NCBI GenBank assembly: GCA_009775095.1
Contig: VSOZ01000014.1
Coordinates: forward strand, 1 to 64,000
DNA length: 64,000 bases
Reading direction: 5' to 3'
From: Muribaculum sp.
GTDB taxonomy: Bacteria; Bacteroidota; Bacteroidia; Bacteroidales; Muribaculaceae
A model generated the notes under the pieces. The model saw only the letters and a program-made list of their open reading frames with translations. It did not search any database and was not told the origin of the DNA. Position numbers and translations under genes: made by a program. This document shows positions 1 through 8,187 of this stretch, piece after piece (positions within the stretch are counted from its first letter, which is position 1; every line of letters starts with the position of its first letter).

Positions 1-597
1 CGGCATCCGATATTGTTCAATCTGTTGCTGATGTTTATCGCCGGATGCGGTGTGGTATGGATCACTCTGATAGCCCTTGACGTGTGGACCGGCCACGGTA
101 AATATGAAGTGGTGCCCAACATGCGCGGGCTTACTTACAGTCAGGCTTCGGCGGCGCTTGCGGCGGCCGGCCTTAAAGTGGAATTGTCTGACTCGATCTA
201 TGACGAGCATACGCAGCCCGGCACCGTGCTCGAACAGTCGCCGCGCCCCAATACCAAGGTGAAGCCCAATCGGGTAGTCTATCTTACAGTCAACGCTTTT
301 TCGCCCAAGATGGTGACTATACCTAACCTTGCCGACATGTCTTTGCGGCAGGCGCGTTCAGTGCTTGAAGGTATAGGCATAAAACATATCAGGGAGCATT
401 ATGTGCCCAGCGAATACCGTGATCTTGTGATAGGAGCCAAATTCAACGGCATATCCTTGCAGCCCGGCGCCCGTATTCCGGCTTCCGCGACAGTCACCAT
501 AGAGGTGGGGGGCGGATTGCCCGACGAGGAGGACAGCGTGGCTGTTGCCGAGGCTATATCGGAAGACATCGAGGCAAGTGAACTTGACATCAATTGA
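1..597 (+). CDS. PASTA-domain membrane protein (5' end outside window)
   Basis: The reading frame is open from base 1, so the true start is probably left of the window; an internal TTG at 13 is the first possible start seen. The visible part has one hydrophobic membrane segment (LLLMFIAGCGVVWITLIALD) and then two PASTA repeats, roughly residues 30-95 and 98-168 counted from base 13. Each has the usual pattern VPN(M/L)xGxS..A...L...G and a closing V.L.V strand. The tail is acidic. PASTA domains bind peptidoglycan or muropeptides, so an envelope-anchored role is likely. The stop lies 3 bases before the rluD start, which suggests one operon. No kinase or transpeptidase domain is visible. Confidence 0.85.
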   Translation, partial: RHPILFNLLLMFIAGCGVVWITLIALDVWTGHGKYEVVPNMRGLTYSQASAALAAAGLKVELSDSIYDEHTQPGTVLEQSPRPNTKVKPNRVVYLTVNAFSPKMVTIPNLADMSLRQARSVLEGIGIKHIREHYVPSEYRDLVIGAKFNGISLQPGARIPASATVTIEVGGGLPDEEDSVAVAEAISEDIEASELDIN

Positions 598-600
598 CCG

Positions 601-1701
601 GTGCGTGTTATGGCAGTTGACGATATAGATGATATTATGCCTTCCGACGAAGTGATTGCCGATAACGGATATGACGCCGATATCGAGGACTCTGACGGAG
701 GCGAACTTTACGAACACTTCAGATTTGTAGCCGACAAGGGGCAGCAGTTGCTCCGGGTCGACAAATTTCTTGTGGCACGTCTTGAAAAGTCGTCGCGCAA
801 CCGCGTGCAGCAGGCGGCCGAAGCCGGCTGTATACTTGTCAACGGTCGTGCCGTCAAGTCAAATTACCGCGTGAAGCCGCTCGATGTGGTGACTGTGGTC
901 ATGGACCGTCCGCGCTACGAGCTGGAGATAATAGCCGAGGATATACCGCTCGACATCGTGTATGAGGACGAGCATCTGCTCGTGGTCAATAAGCCGGCCG
1001 GACTGGTCGTGCATCCCGGTCACGGCAATTACCACGGCACTCTTGTCAATGCTTTGGCCTATCACTTTAAGGATAATCCCGACTACGATGTCAATGATCC
1101 CCGCATGGGGCTTGTGCATCGTATCGACAAGGACACCTCGGGTTTGCTTGTCGTGGCCAAGACTCCTGATGCCAAGACCCATCTCGGACGTCAGTTTTTC
1201 AATAAAACGACCAAGCGCGAGTATGTGGCGGTGGTGTGGGGGCGTCCCGAGCCGGCCGACGGACGTGTAGAGGGCAATATAGGCCGCAGCCTTAAAGACC
1301 GGTTGCAGATGGCGGTATTTCCCGATGGCGATTACGGCAAGCATGCCGTGACCCATTATTCGACCGTAGAGCCGCTGGGCTATGTGAGTGTTGTCAAGTG
1401 TGTGCTTGAGACCGGGCGTACCCATCAGATAAGGGTTCACATGAAGCATATAGGGCATCCGTTGTTCAATGATGCCCGTTATGGCGGTGATGTTATATTG
1501 CGCGGACTTACGACGTCGCGTTACCGGCAGTTTGTCGCCAACTGCTTCGAGCTGTGCCCGCGTCAGGCATTGCATGCGCGCACACTCGGTTTCGTGCATC
1601 CGGCAACGGGTGAGGAGATGTTTTTTTCGGCTCCGGTACCGCCTGATATGACCGCTCTGATAGATAAATGGCGTAATTACAACAACGCCGTCGATATATA
1701 A
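601..1701 (+). CDS. rluD: RluA/RluD-family 23S rRNA pseudouridine synthase
   Basis: Isomerises uridines to pseudouridine in 23S rRNA. The order is an acidic N-terminal extension of about 45 residues, an S4 RNA-binding domain (about 50-110) and the catalytic domain. The catalytic motif HRIDKDTSGLLVVAKT places the nucleophilic aspartate at residue 176. A later GRTHQIRVHMKHIGHPLFND block is typical of the family. The start is GTG at 601; an in-frame ATG at 610 is an alternative. At 366 residues it is slightly longer than E. coli RluD because of the N-terminal extension. The exact target uridines cannot be read from sequence, so RluD versus a sister RluA-type enzyme is a family-level call. Confidence 0.9.
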   Translation: MRVMAVDDIDDIMPSDEVIADNGYDADIEDSDGGELYEHFRFVADKGQQLLRVDKFLVARLEKSSRNRVQQAAEAGCILVNGRAVKSNYRVKPLDVVTVVMDRPRYELEIIAEDIPLDIVYEDEHLLVVNKPAGLVVHPGHGNYHGTLVNALAYHFKDNPDYDVNDPRMGLVHRIDKDTSGLLVVAKTPDAKTHLGRQFFNKTTKREYVAVVWGRPEPADGRVEGNIGRSLKDRLQMAVFPDGDYGKHAVTHYSTVEPLGYVSVVKCVLETGRTHQIRVHMKHIGHPLFNDARYGGDVILRGLTTSRYRQFVANCFELCPRQALHARTLGFVHPATGEEMFFSAPVPPDMTALIDKWRNYNNAVDI

Positions 1702-1750
1702 AAAATCGTAAAGAAACGGTAATAATAGACCAACTATTAGATTAAAGTGT

Positions 1751-1758
1751 TATCTTTG
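1751..1758 (+). promoter_or_regulatory. -7 promoter box (TATCTTTG) of the acyltransferase gene
   Basis: Exact match to the Bacteroidetes -7 consensus TAnnTTTG, 29 bases before the ATG at 1788, in the only AT-rich gap of this stretch. No convincing TTG -33 element is seen at the expected distance. Confidence 0.5.
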
Positions 1759-1787
1759 AACAACCGAAATTATAATTTAGGATAATT

Positions 1788-2975
1788 ATGACACAGGAAC
1801 AGCTACAATTTGAGGACATAGCTCCTTATCCCGACAGTGTATTCCATGAAAAAATGCAGCATCTTGTAAAAGAGCCGGGATTTGAGCATGCGGTAAAATG
1901 GGTGTTGCCTAATGTTGATTATGACGAAATGTGCCATGACCTGCTTCAGGTGCATGACAAGGATACTTTCCAGCGCAAGATCATGTGGCCGTTTCTTGAA
2001 ATGCTGGCATCAAAAACTACTTCAGGCTTAACTGTCGACGGCCTTGAGCGTGTCGACAAGACAAAAGCATATACATTTATAACCAACCATCGCGACATCG
2101 TGCTCGACACGTCGTTTCTTAACCTATGTTTTCTTCGAGCGGGTTATCCCACCACCGAGGTGGCCATAGGCAACAACCTGCTTGTATATGAGTGGATCAA
2201 CGACTTGGTGAGGCTCAATAAAAGTTTTATCGTTAAGCGCGATCTGCCGAGAGTAAAGGCCCTTGAAGCGGCTCAGGAGTTGTCGGCATATATACATGAT
2301 ACGGTATCGCGTCGCAATCAGTCGGTATGGATTGCCGAGCGTCAGGGACGCAGCAAGGACTCCAACGACATGGCGCAGGACTCACTGGTGAAGATGCTCG
2401 GACTTGCAGGGGGCAAGGAGTTTGCCGAGAATCTGATGGAGATCAATCTGCTACCGGTGTCAATATCGTACGAATACGACCCCAACGACTACCTGAAGGC
2501 GCGTGAGTTTTTGCTCCGCCGCAATGATCCGGAGTTCAAGAAGACCCAGCGCGACGACTTGTTTGCTATGGAGACAGGCCTTTTGCAGCCCAAGGGACGT
2601 GTGCATTTCGCTGTAGGTCATCCTATAAATCCGGAACTCTCCGCTCTCGACCAGTCGCTTGACAAAGCTGCCGTGGCCCGTGACGTATGTCGTATGATAG
2701 ACTGCCAGATACATTCCGGCTACAAGATATATCCTATCAACTACATAGCATATGACCTGCTTTACTCCACAAAGGAGTTTGTCGATCACTATAATACGGA
2801 AGAGGTTGTTGATTTCGAGACTTATATTCAGAATCAGCTAAAGAAAGTGGATGTGCCAGAGCTTACGGCCGATGATAAGGATTATCTTTACAAGATGATG
2901 CTTACCATGTATGCCAATCCGTTGAAAAACAATCTTCATGCCGACGAATTTTGTCATGACGAGTGTCACGGCTGA
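1788..2975 (+). CDS. PlsC-like glycerophospholipid acyltransferase
   Basis: Probable acyltransferase of phospholipid synthesis (1-acylglycerol-3-phosphate acyltransferase type). The key block is NHRDIVLD near residue 100, followed about 65 residues later by the SVWIAERQGRSKD block, which resembles the family's substrate-binding EGTRS region. The His-to-Asp spacing reads H-x5-D to the second Asp rather than the textbook H-x4-D. At 395 residues it is longer than PlsC (about 245), nearer to GPAT-like members. No membrane segment is obvious. It has its own -7 box and lies 86 bases after rluD. Substrate assignment is inferred from the fold family only. Confidence 0.75.
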   Translation: MTQEQLQFEDIAPYPDSVFHEKMQHLVKEPGFEHAVKWVLPNVDYDEMCHDLLQVHDKDTFQRKIMWPFLEMLASKTTSGLTVDGLERVDKTKAYTFITNHRDIVLDTSFLNLCFLRAGYPTTEVAIGNNLLVYEWINDLVRLNKSFIVKRDLPRVKALEAAQELSAYIHDTVSRRNQSVWIAERQGRSKDSNDMAQDSLVKMLGLAGGKEFAENLMEINLLPVSISYEYDPNDYLKAREFLLRRNDPEFKKTQRDDLFAMETGLLQPKGRVHFAVGHPINPELSALDQSLDKAAVARDVCRMIDCQIHSGYKIYPINYIAYDLLYSTKEFVDHYNTEEVVDFETYIQNQLKKVDVPELTADDKDYLYKMMLTMYANPLKNNLHADEFCHDECHG

Positions 2976-3000
2976 TAAACTTTAAATCCGTTATTGTACG

Positions 3001-4203
3001 ATGAGGCTTGGGATAATGCTTATTATCATTATAGCCGCGATCAACGTGGCGGTCGACATATACATATGGCGGCGTATTACCGCTGTGTGTCGCCGTCGCT
3101 GGCCCGGTGTAGTATATGCGTGGAGTTCTCTTCTTCTGCTAGTATACATAATAACAGTGGCGTGTCTGCCGCGAAAAGGCGGCTCGGACGGTATGCTGAT
3201 TGTCATAATGTGGATGCTCTATGCATACGTCACGGTATATTTGCCTAAATATATATATATTGTATTCAGCCTATTGGACTATTTGCCATTGGTGGTGCGC
3301 CGCAGAAAGTGCCATGTCGGCTCCGTTGTCGGCATTGTAGCGGCGTTGGGCACGTTTGTCGTCTTATGGTGGGCGGCACTTGTAAACCGCACCGACTATC
3401 GCGTAAACTACGTAGAGCTTGAATTTGACAATCTACCGGCCGCTTTTGACGACTATGTCATAGTACAATTCTCTGATTTTCATGTAGGCACTTATGGCTC
3501 CGACACGACTTTCGTAAGCCGTGTTGTGAATGAGATAAACTCCCGCAACGCGGATGTTGTGCTGTTTACGGGTGATATAGTTAACCGTCGTTCCGACGAG
3601 TTGTTGCCGCATGTGTCGGCGCTGTCGCGGCTTGAGGCCGGCGACGGCGTGTATTCCGTGCTCGGCAACCATGATTACGGCGACTATAGTTCGTGGAAAA
3701 ATGATGCCGCTAAGGCTGAAAACATGAAACTGATGCGCTCGCTTCAGCGTAGTATGGGGTGGACAGAGCTTGACAATACCACGGTGTGGTTGCTCCATGA
3801 CGGTGACTCGATAGCATTGATAGGTGTGGAGAACTGGGGTGATCCGCCATTTCCTACATACGGTGACCTCGCTAAGGCTTATCCGCAGTTATCCGACAGT
3901 GTATTTAAAGTACTTATGACGCATAATCCGGTCCATTGGGAAAATAAAATAGCCGACAACGACACCGTAAACATAGATCTTACACTTTCCGGACATACGC
4001 ATGCCATGCAGATGCAGATAGGTGATTGGTCACCTGCCGCTTGGCGCTATTCGAAATGGGGCGGTTTATACAGTGACAAATCAGACAAACACAAGCTATA
4101 TGTCAACATTGGACTCGGAACCGTAGCCTTGCCGGCACGTATAGGAGCTACTCCCGAAATAACGGTTCTGAAGCTTAAAAAGAAGGCACCAAACATAAAG
4201 TAA
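3001..4203 (+). CDS. Membrane-anchored metallophosphoesterase
   Basis: Calcineurin-type phosphoesterase. The first about 125 residues hold three to four hydrophobic helices, and the catalytic domain follows from about residue 140. All metal-binding blocks are visible in order: SDFHVG (DxH), FTGDIVN (GDxx), LGNHDYG (GNHD), THNP (H) and LSGHTHAMQ (GHTH). The layout matches the YkuE/YaeI-like group, some of which act on membrane lipids such as UDP-diacylglucosamine, but the substrate here is unknown. The start ATG at 3001 lies 25 bases after the acyltransferase stop, so co-transcription is likely. tex begins 6 bases downstream. Confidence 0.85.
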   Translation: MRLGIMLIIIIAAINVAVDIYIWRRITAVCRRRWPGVVYAWSSLLLLVYIITVACLPRKGGSDGMLIVIMWMLYAYVTVYLPKYIYIVFSLLDYLPLVVRRRKCHVGSVVGIVAALGTFVVLWWAALVNRTDYRVNYVELEFDNLPAAFDDYVIVQFSDFHVGTYGSDTTFVSRVVNEINSRNADVVLFTGDIVNRRSDELLPHVSALSRLEAGDGVYSVLGNHDYGDYSSWKNDAAKAENMKLMRSLQRSMGWTELDNTTVWLLHDGDSIALIGVENWGDPPFPTYGDLAKAYPQLSDSVFKVLMTHNPVHWENKIADNDTVNIDLTLSGHTHAMQMQIGDWSPAAWRYSKWGGLYSDKSDKHKLYVNIGLGTVALPARIGATPEITVLKLKKKAPNIK

Positions 4204-4209
4204 ACCCTT

Positions 4210-6351
4210 ATGAATCCTGAATTATCTACTATTATCGCCGATGAATTGAGTATCCCTAAAAAGTCGGTTGCGGCAACTCTTAAACTCCTTGACGAAGGAT
4301 GCACGATACCGTTTATAAGCCGTTACCGTAAGGAAGCCACGGGTGCTCTTGACGAGGTGGCTGTCCATAACGTACAGTTGCGTTACGAATCGCTCCTCGC
4401 TTTGGAGAAAAGAAAGGAGACCATTCTCGATACTATCAAGGAGCAGGATAAACTGACTCCGGAGCTGAAAAAGAAGATCATGGAGACATATGACTCTACC
4501 CAGCTCGAAGATCTGTATATGCCTTACAAACCGCGCAGGCGTACAAGAGCGCAGATGGCTGTCGAGAAAGGCCTTGAACCTCTTGCCCGCATGCTCATGG
4601 CGCAGACCTCGGCCGATGTGGAGTCACCGGCACGTCGTTTTACGGGCGGTGAAGTGGCCGATGTGGCCGATGCGGTGGCAGGAGCCGCCGACATAATGGC
4701 GGAGTGGATGAGCGAGAGCGAGAAAGCACGGTCTATAGTGCGTGCGCGTTACAGCCGCAACGCCGTTATTGCCGCCAAAGTAGTTAAAGGCAAGGAAAAG
4801 GAGGGAGCCAATTATGAAAATTACTTTGAATTCAGCAGTCCGTTGCGTACAGTCACATCTCACCGTCTGCTTGCTATATTACGCGGCGAGGCCGAGGGTT
4901 TCCTGAAAGTCTCGGTGTCGATAGATGACAATGAGATGATAGAGCGGTTGGCGCGTATGTTTGTCAAAAATACCGCATCGGAGCCTGTGTCCGCCTTGAT
5001 AAAATCCACGGTAAAGGACAGTTACCGTCGTCTTATAAAACCGTCAATAGAGACCGAAGTTCTGGCAGCGGCAAAAAGCAAAGCTGATGACGCCGCCATA
5101 AACATGTTTGCCGACAATGTAAGGCAGTTGCTTCTCGCTCCTCCTTTGGGTCGGAAGAGAGTGCTGGCTATCGACCCGGGATTTCGTACCGGGTGCAAGG
5201 TCGTGTGCCTTGACGAACAGGGCAATCTTATGCACACCGAGGTCATTTACCCCAATCCGCCGCAGAATGACTTCCACGGCGCCGCCTTCAAGGTAAGCCG
5301 ACTTGTGGAGTCGTATCGTATAGATGCCATAGCCGTGGGCAACGGCACTGCAAGCCGCGAGACGGAGAAGTTTCTCGGCTCGTTGCGCTATCCGCGTCCC
5401 GTGCAGGTGTTTGTCGTCAATGAGAACGGAGCGTCGATATACTCCGCGTCCAAGATAGCGCGTGAGGAGTTTCCCGATTACGACGTGACTGTACGCGGGG
5501 CCGTGTCTATCGGTCGCCGTCTCATAGACCCGCTTGCGGAGCTTGTAAAGATCGAGCCGAAGTCGATAGGGGTGGGGCAGTATCAGCATGATGTCGATCA
5601 GGCCAAGCTGAAGGAGGCGCTTGCCTATACGGTGGAGAGTTGCGTGAACTCTGTCGGAATAAATGTAAATACCGCTTCGAAAGAGCTGTTGGCTTATGTG
5701 TCGGGCATAGGACCGGCGCTTGCGTCAAACATAGTCAGCTACCGTGCCGAGCACGGCGACTTCAAGAGCCGTCAGGCATTGCTCGACGTGCCTCGCATGG
5801 GGGAGAAGGCGTTTCAGCAGTGTGCCGGTTTCCTACGCATTCCCGGAGCCGACAATCTGCTTGACAATACCGCCGTACATCCCGAGCGATATGAACTTAT
5901 CGACCGTATAGCCGCCGACAACGGATGCACGGTCGACAAACTTGTCAAAAATCCGAAGCTGCTTGAAAAACTCGACCTTACGCCCTATGTGACCAAGCAG
6001 GTGGGGCTGCCCACGCTGACCGATATTGTTCTTGAACTTGAAAAGCCCGGACGCGACCCGCGGTCGATTGTAGAGGTTATGGAATTTGATGACCGCGTAC
6101 GCGACATTCACGATCTTCAGCCCGGTATGCAGCTCAACGGCATAGTCAACAACATCACCGCTTTCGGTTGTTTTGTCGACATAGGTCTTCATGAAAACGG
6201 ACTCGTGCACATATCGCAGCTCTGCGACCGCTTCATATCGTCGCCAGCCGAGGTGGTCAGTGTACACCAGCATGTCACCGTACGGGTGCTTGATGTGGAC
6301 TATGCGCGCGGACGCATAGCTCTGACCATGAAAGATGTTCCCCAGCAATGA
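4210..6351 (+). CDS. tex: Tex-family RNA-binding transcription accessory protein
   Basis: Conserved nucleic-acid-binding protein of the Tex/Spt6-like family. Visible order: N-terminal Tex domain (IPFISRYRKEATGALDE near 35), YqgF/RNase H-like domain (VLAIDPGFRTGCKVVCLD near 320), helix-hairpin-helix region (VNTASKELLAYVSGIGPALA near 490) and a C-terminal S1 domain (GIVNNITAFGCFVDIGLHEN near 645). The length of 713 residues is normal for Tex. The gene lies 6 bases after the phosphoesterase stop and its own stop overlaps the next start by 4 bases (ATGA). Confidence 0.95.
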   Translation: MNPELSTIIADELSIPKKSVAATLKLLDEGCTIPFISRYRKEATGALDEVAVHNVQLRYESLLALEKRKETILDTIKEQDKLTPELKKKIMETYDSTQLEDLYMPYKPRRRTRAQMAVEKGLEPLARMLMAQTSADVESPARRFTGGEVADVADAVAGAADIMAEWMSESEKARSIVRARYSRNAVIAAKVVKGKEKEGANYENYFEFSSPLRTVTSHRLLAILRGEAEGFLKVSVSIDDNEMIERLARMFVKNTASEPVSALIKSTVKDSYRRLIKPSIETEVLAAAKSKADDAAINMFADNVRQLLLAPPLGRKRVLAIDPGFRTGCKVVCLDEQGNLMHTEVIYPNPPQNDFHGAAFKVSRLVESYRIDAIAVGNGTASRETEKFLGSLRYPRPVQVFVVNENGASIYSASKIAREEFPDYDVTVRGAVSIGRRLIDPLAELVKIEPKSIGVGQYQHDVDQAKLKEALAYTVESCVNSVGINVNTASKELLAYVSGIGPALASNIVSYRAEHGDFKSRQALLDVPRMGEKAFQQCAGFLRIPGADNLLDNTAVHPERYELIDRIAADNGCTVDKLVKNPKLLEKLDLTPYVTKQVGLPTLTDIVLELEKPGRDPRSIVEVMEFDDRVRDIHDLQPGMQLNGIVNNITAFGCFVDIGLHENGLVHISQLCDRFISSPAEVVSVHQHVTVRVLDVDYARGRIALTMKDVPQQ

Positions 6352-6728
6352 ACAGGGTCGTCGTCGGCATAGGCAGCAACACGGCTGACCGCGACATACG
6401 CATGTCGGCGGCAGTGGCTTACTTCACCGCTTCGTTCAGCGGCGTGCGTGTGTCGTCGATATATGAGACCCCGGAGTGGAGCGGACGTTACGCTCCTTAT
6501 CTCAACTGTGTGGCGGAGGGATTTACCGACAAGTCGATTGATGAAATAACCGACGGGTTGAAGCGATACGAACTTGACAACGGACGTACGCCGGCTATGA
6601 AACTCATCGGAGCCGTGACAATAGACATTGATGTCGTTGTTTGGAACGACGAAGTCATACGACCTGTTGATATGGGCCGTGAATATTTCAGACGGGGCTA
6701 CGATCAGCTCAACTGCTCCTCGCGGTAG
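6348..6728 (+). CDS. Reduced HPPK (FolK)-like protein
   Basis: Resembles 6-hydroxymethyl-7,8-dihydropterin pyrophosphokinase: N-terminal IGSNTADRD, SSIYETPEW, YLNCVAEG, then NGRTP and the acidic pair in TIDIDVVVWNDEVIRP, ending in RRGYDQL. At 126 residues it is shorter than usual FolK (about 160). The Trp-Gly-Pro-Arg block that normally precedes the DxD pair is replaced by LIGAV. The metal-binding Asp pair is kept, but an arginine used for ATP/pterin binding is not seen. It may be a degenerate or repurposed paralogue, with true FolK elsewhere. It overlaps tex by ATGA, and its last 25 bases overlap the convergent bioB gene. Confidence 0.7.
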   Translation: MNRVVVGIGSNTADRDIRMSAAVAYFTASFSGVRVSSIYETPEWSGRYAPYLNCVAEGFTDKSIDEITDGLKRYELDNGRTPAMKLIGAVTIDIDVVVWNDEVIRPVDMGREYFRRGYDQLNCSSR

Positions 6729-7672
6729 CCGGTCTCGCGGAAGAGTTCTTTATCTTCAGCCACACCGTTGCCTACGGTTGTGAGCATGTCGCCCATAAGC
6801 GCTCCGTTCATGCCGCCTCGCAGTATACGAGCCATTGTCTTTTTTGACAGCCTCATGCGTCCGCCGGCAAAGCGCAGGGTCAGCTTCGGCGCCATCAGTC
6901 TGAACAGCGCCACGGTGCGCACTATCTCCTCCTCTTCGATGAGCGGTACGTTTTCAAGTGCCGTGCCCTTGATTGGGTTAAGTATATTTATAGGTATCGA
7001 TACGGCTCCGGCTTCACGGGCTTCCTCGGCCAGTTCGAGGCGCTGCCTCATTGACTCGCCCATGCCTATTATGCCACCGCAGCATATCTCCATACCCGCT
7101 TCTCGAGCGGCTTTTATGGTGCGCAGCTTGTCTTCGTGGGTGTGGGTGGAGCACAAAGCGGGGAAGTAGCTTGCCGATGTCTCAAGATTGCAGTGATAGC
7201 GGCGCACACCCGCCTCGCGCAGCTGCAGCAGCTCGTCGCGGTTGAGCAGCCCCATTGAGGCGCACATATATATACCGGTTTCGGCCGCTACCTTCCGGTA
7301 CAGGTCGCAGAAGCGTTTTATGTCGGCAGGCGCCACTTTGCGCCCGCTTGTCACGAGTGAGTAGCGGCGTACTCCCGCCTCTTTGTTTAGCCGGGCGGCA
7401 TGCAGAGCTTCGGTTTCGGGTACAAATTCGTACTCGTCGATACCGGTGGCGTGATAGCGTGACTGGGCGCACCACTTGCAGTCCTCGGTGCAGCGCCCCG
7501 AGCGTGCGTTGACAATGGAGCAGGTGTCGATGACGTCGCCGCAGAATTTACGTCGTATTTCATCGGCTGCGTCGGCAAGTGCGTCGGCACTGTATAATCG
7601 GTTCAGTTCAAGGGCCTCGTCCACGGTTGCCGGAACGCCTTCAAGAACTTTCTGTTTTATCTGTTCAAGCAT
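6704..7672 (-). CDS. bioB: Biotin synthase
   Basis: Radical-SAM enzyme that inserts sulfur into dethiobiotin to make biotin. The radical-SAM cysteines are C61, C65 and C68 in the block GRCTEDCKWCAQS. Also present are YMCASMGLL, RYHCNLETS, CCGGIIGMGES and the Arg in LRFAGGR, all typical of BioB. At 322 residues the length is normal. The ATG at 7672 is preceded by a -7 box at 7701-7694. No other bio genes are adjacent. The 3' end overlaps the convergent HPPK-like gene by 25 bases. Confidence 0.95.
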   Translation of the reverse strand: MLEQIKQKVLEGVPATVDEALELNRLYSADALADAADEIRRKFCGDVIDTCSIVNARSGRCTEDCKWCAQSRYHATGIDEYEFVPETEALHAARLNKEAGVRRYSLVTSGRKVAPADIKRFCDLYRKVAAETGIYMCASMGLLNRDELLQLREAGVRRYHCNLETSASYFPALCSTHTHEDKLRTIKAAREAGMEICCGGIIGMGESMRQRLELAEEAREAGAVSIPINILNPIKGTALENVPLIEEEEIVRTVALFRLMAPKLTLRFAGGRMRLSKKTMARILRGGMNGALMGDMLTTVGNGVAEDKELFRETGYREEQLS

Positions 7673-7693
7673 TTTGTGATAAATTTAGCATGG

Positions 7694-7701
7694 CAAAATT
7701 A
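7694..7701 (-). promoter_or_regulatory. -7 promoter box (TAATTTTG) of bioB
   Basis: Matches TAnnTTTG on the minus strand, 21 bases before the bioB ATG. It lies back to back with the divergent box at 7725-7732. Confidence 0.5.
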
Positions 7702-7724
7702 CGAAATAATACGATTATGTTGAT

Positions 7725-7732
7725 TAACTTTG
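7725..7732 (+). promoter_or_regulatory. -7 promoter box (TAACTTTG) of the 7746 gene
   Basis: Exact TAnnTTTG match, 13 bases before the ATG at 7746, so the leader would be very short. No clear -33 element. Confidence 0.5.
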
Positions 7733-7745
7733 CGGAAGTTTAATC

Positions 7746-8180
7746 ATGAAACAACCGTTATATACCATGTCACGGAAAAATTGGCGCATACTTTTTATCA
7801 GCGCCGTTATGGTAATTGTACTTTTTATTGTGGGGCTTGTATTGCGTGCCAATTATGAGGGGCGTGAACTGGAAAAGGGGTCGCGCGACATAATCGGTGT
7901 CGTGGAGAAGGTGACGCGGCATCATACCGAGGAGTCATCATACCGCGTAAACCGCCGCCTTGTACGGCGTCCGGCCTCGACAAGTTACAAGGTGTACTAT
8001 TATTATGTAGTGGACGGCGATACGGTGCGCGACAATGTGTCGACCATGCGACCCATGCTTCGCCGGGTAGGTGCCGGAGCACATATACCGGTCACTTACG
8101 CTTTGAGTAACCCCAAGATACATCGTGCCCACCCCGACCGTATGAAGGTCAAGAGCGGGCACTACGTATTTGCTCCTTAA
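7746..8180 (+). CDS. Small single-pass membrane protein (DUF3592-like)
   Basis: 144 residues. An N-terminal membrane helix (about 15-36, ILFISAVMVIVLFIVGLVLR) is followed by a basic soluble domain with strand-like stretches (TSYKVYYYYVVDGDTVRD). The shape, one helix plus a VVDGDxx..V..Y domain, recalls DUF3592 proteins of unknown function. The gene stands alone between bioB (divergent) and the ABC operon (convergent). No enzymatic motif is visible. Confidence 0.65.
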   Translation: MKQPLYTMSRKNWRILFISAVMVIVLFIVGLVLRANYEGRELEKGSRDIIGVVEKVTRHHTEESSYRVNRRLVRRPASTSYKVYYYYVVDGDTVRDNVSTMRPMLRRVGAGAHIPVTYALSNPKIHRAHPDRMKVKSGHYVFAP

Positions 8181-8187
8181 GAGCGGG

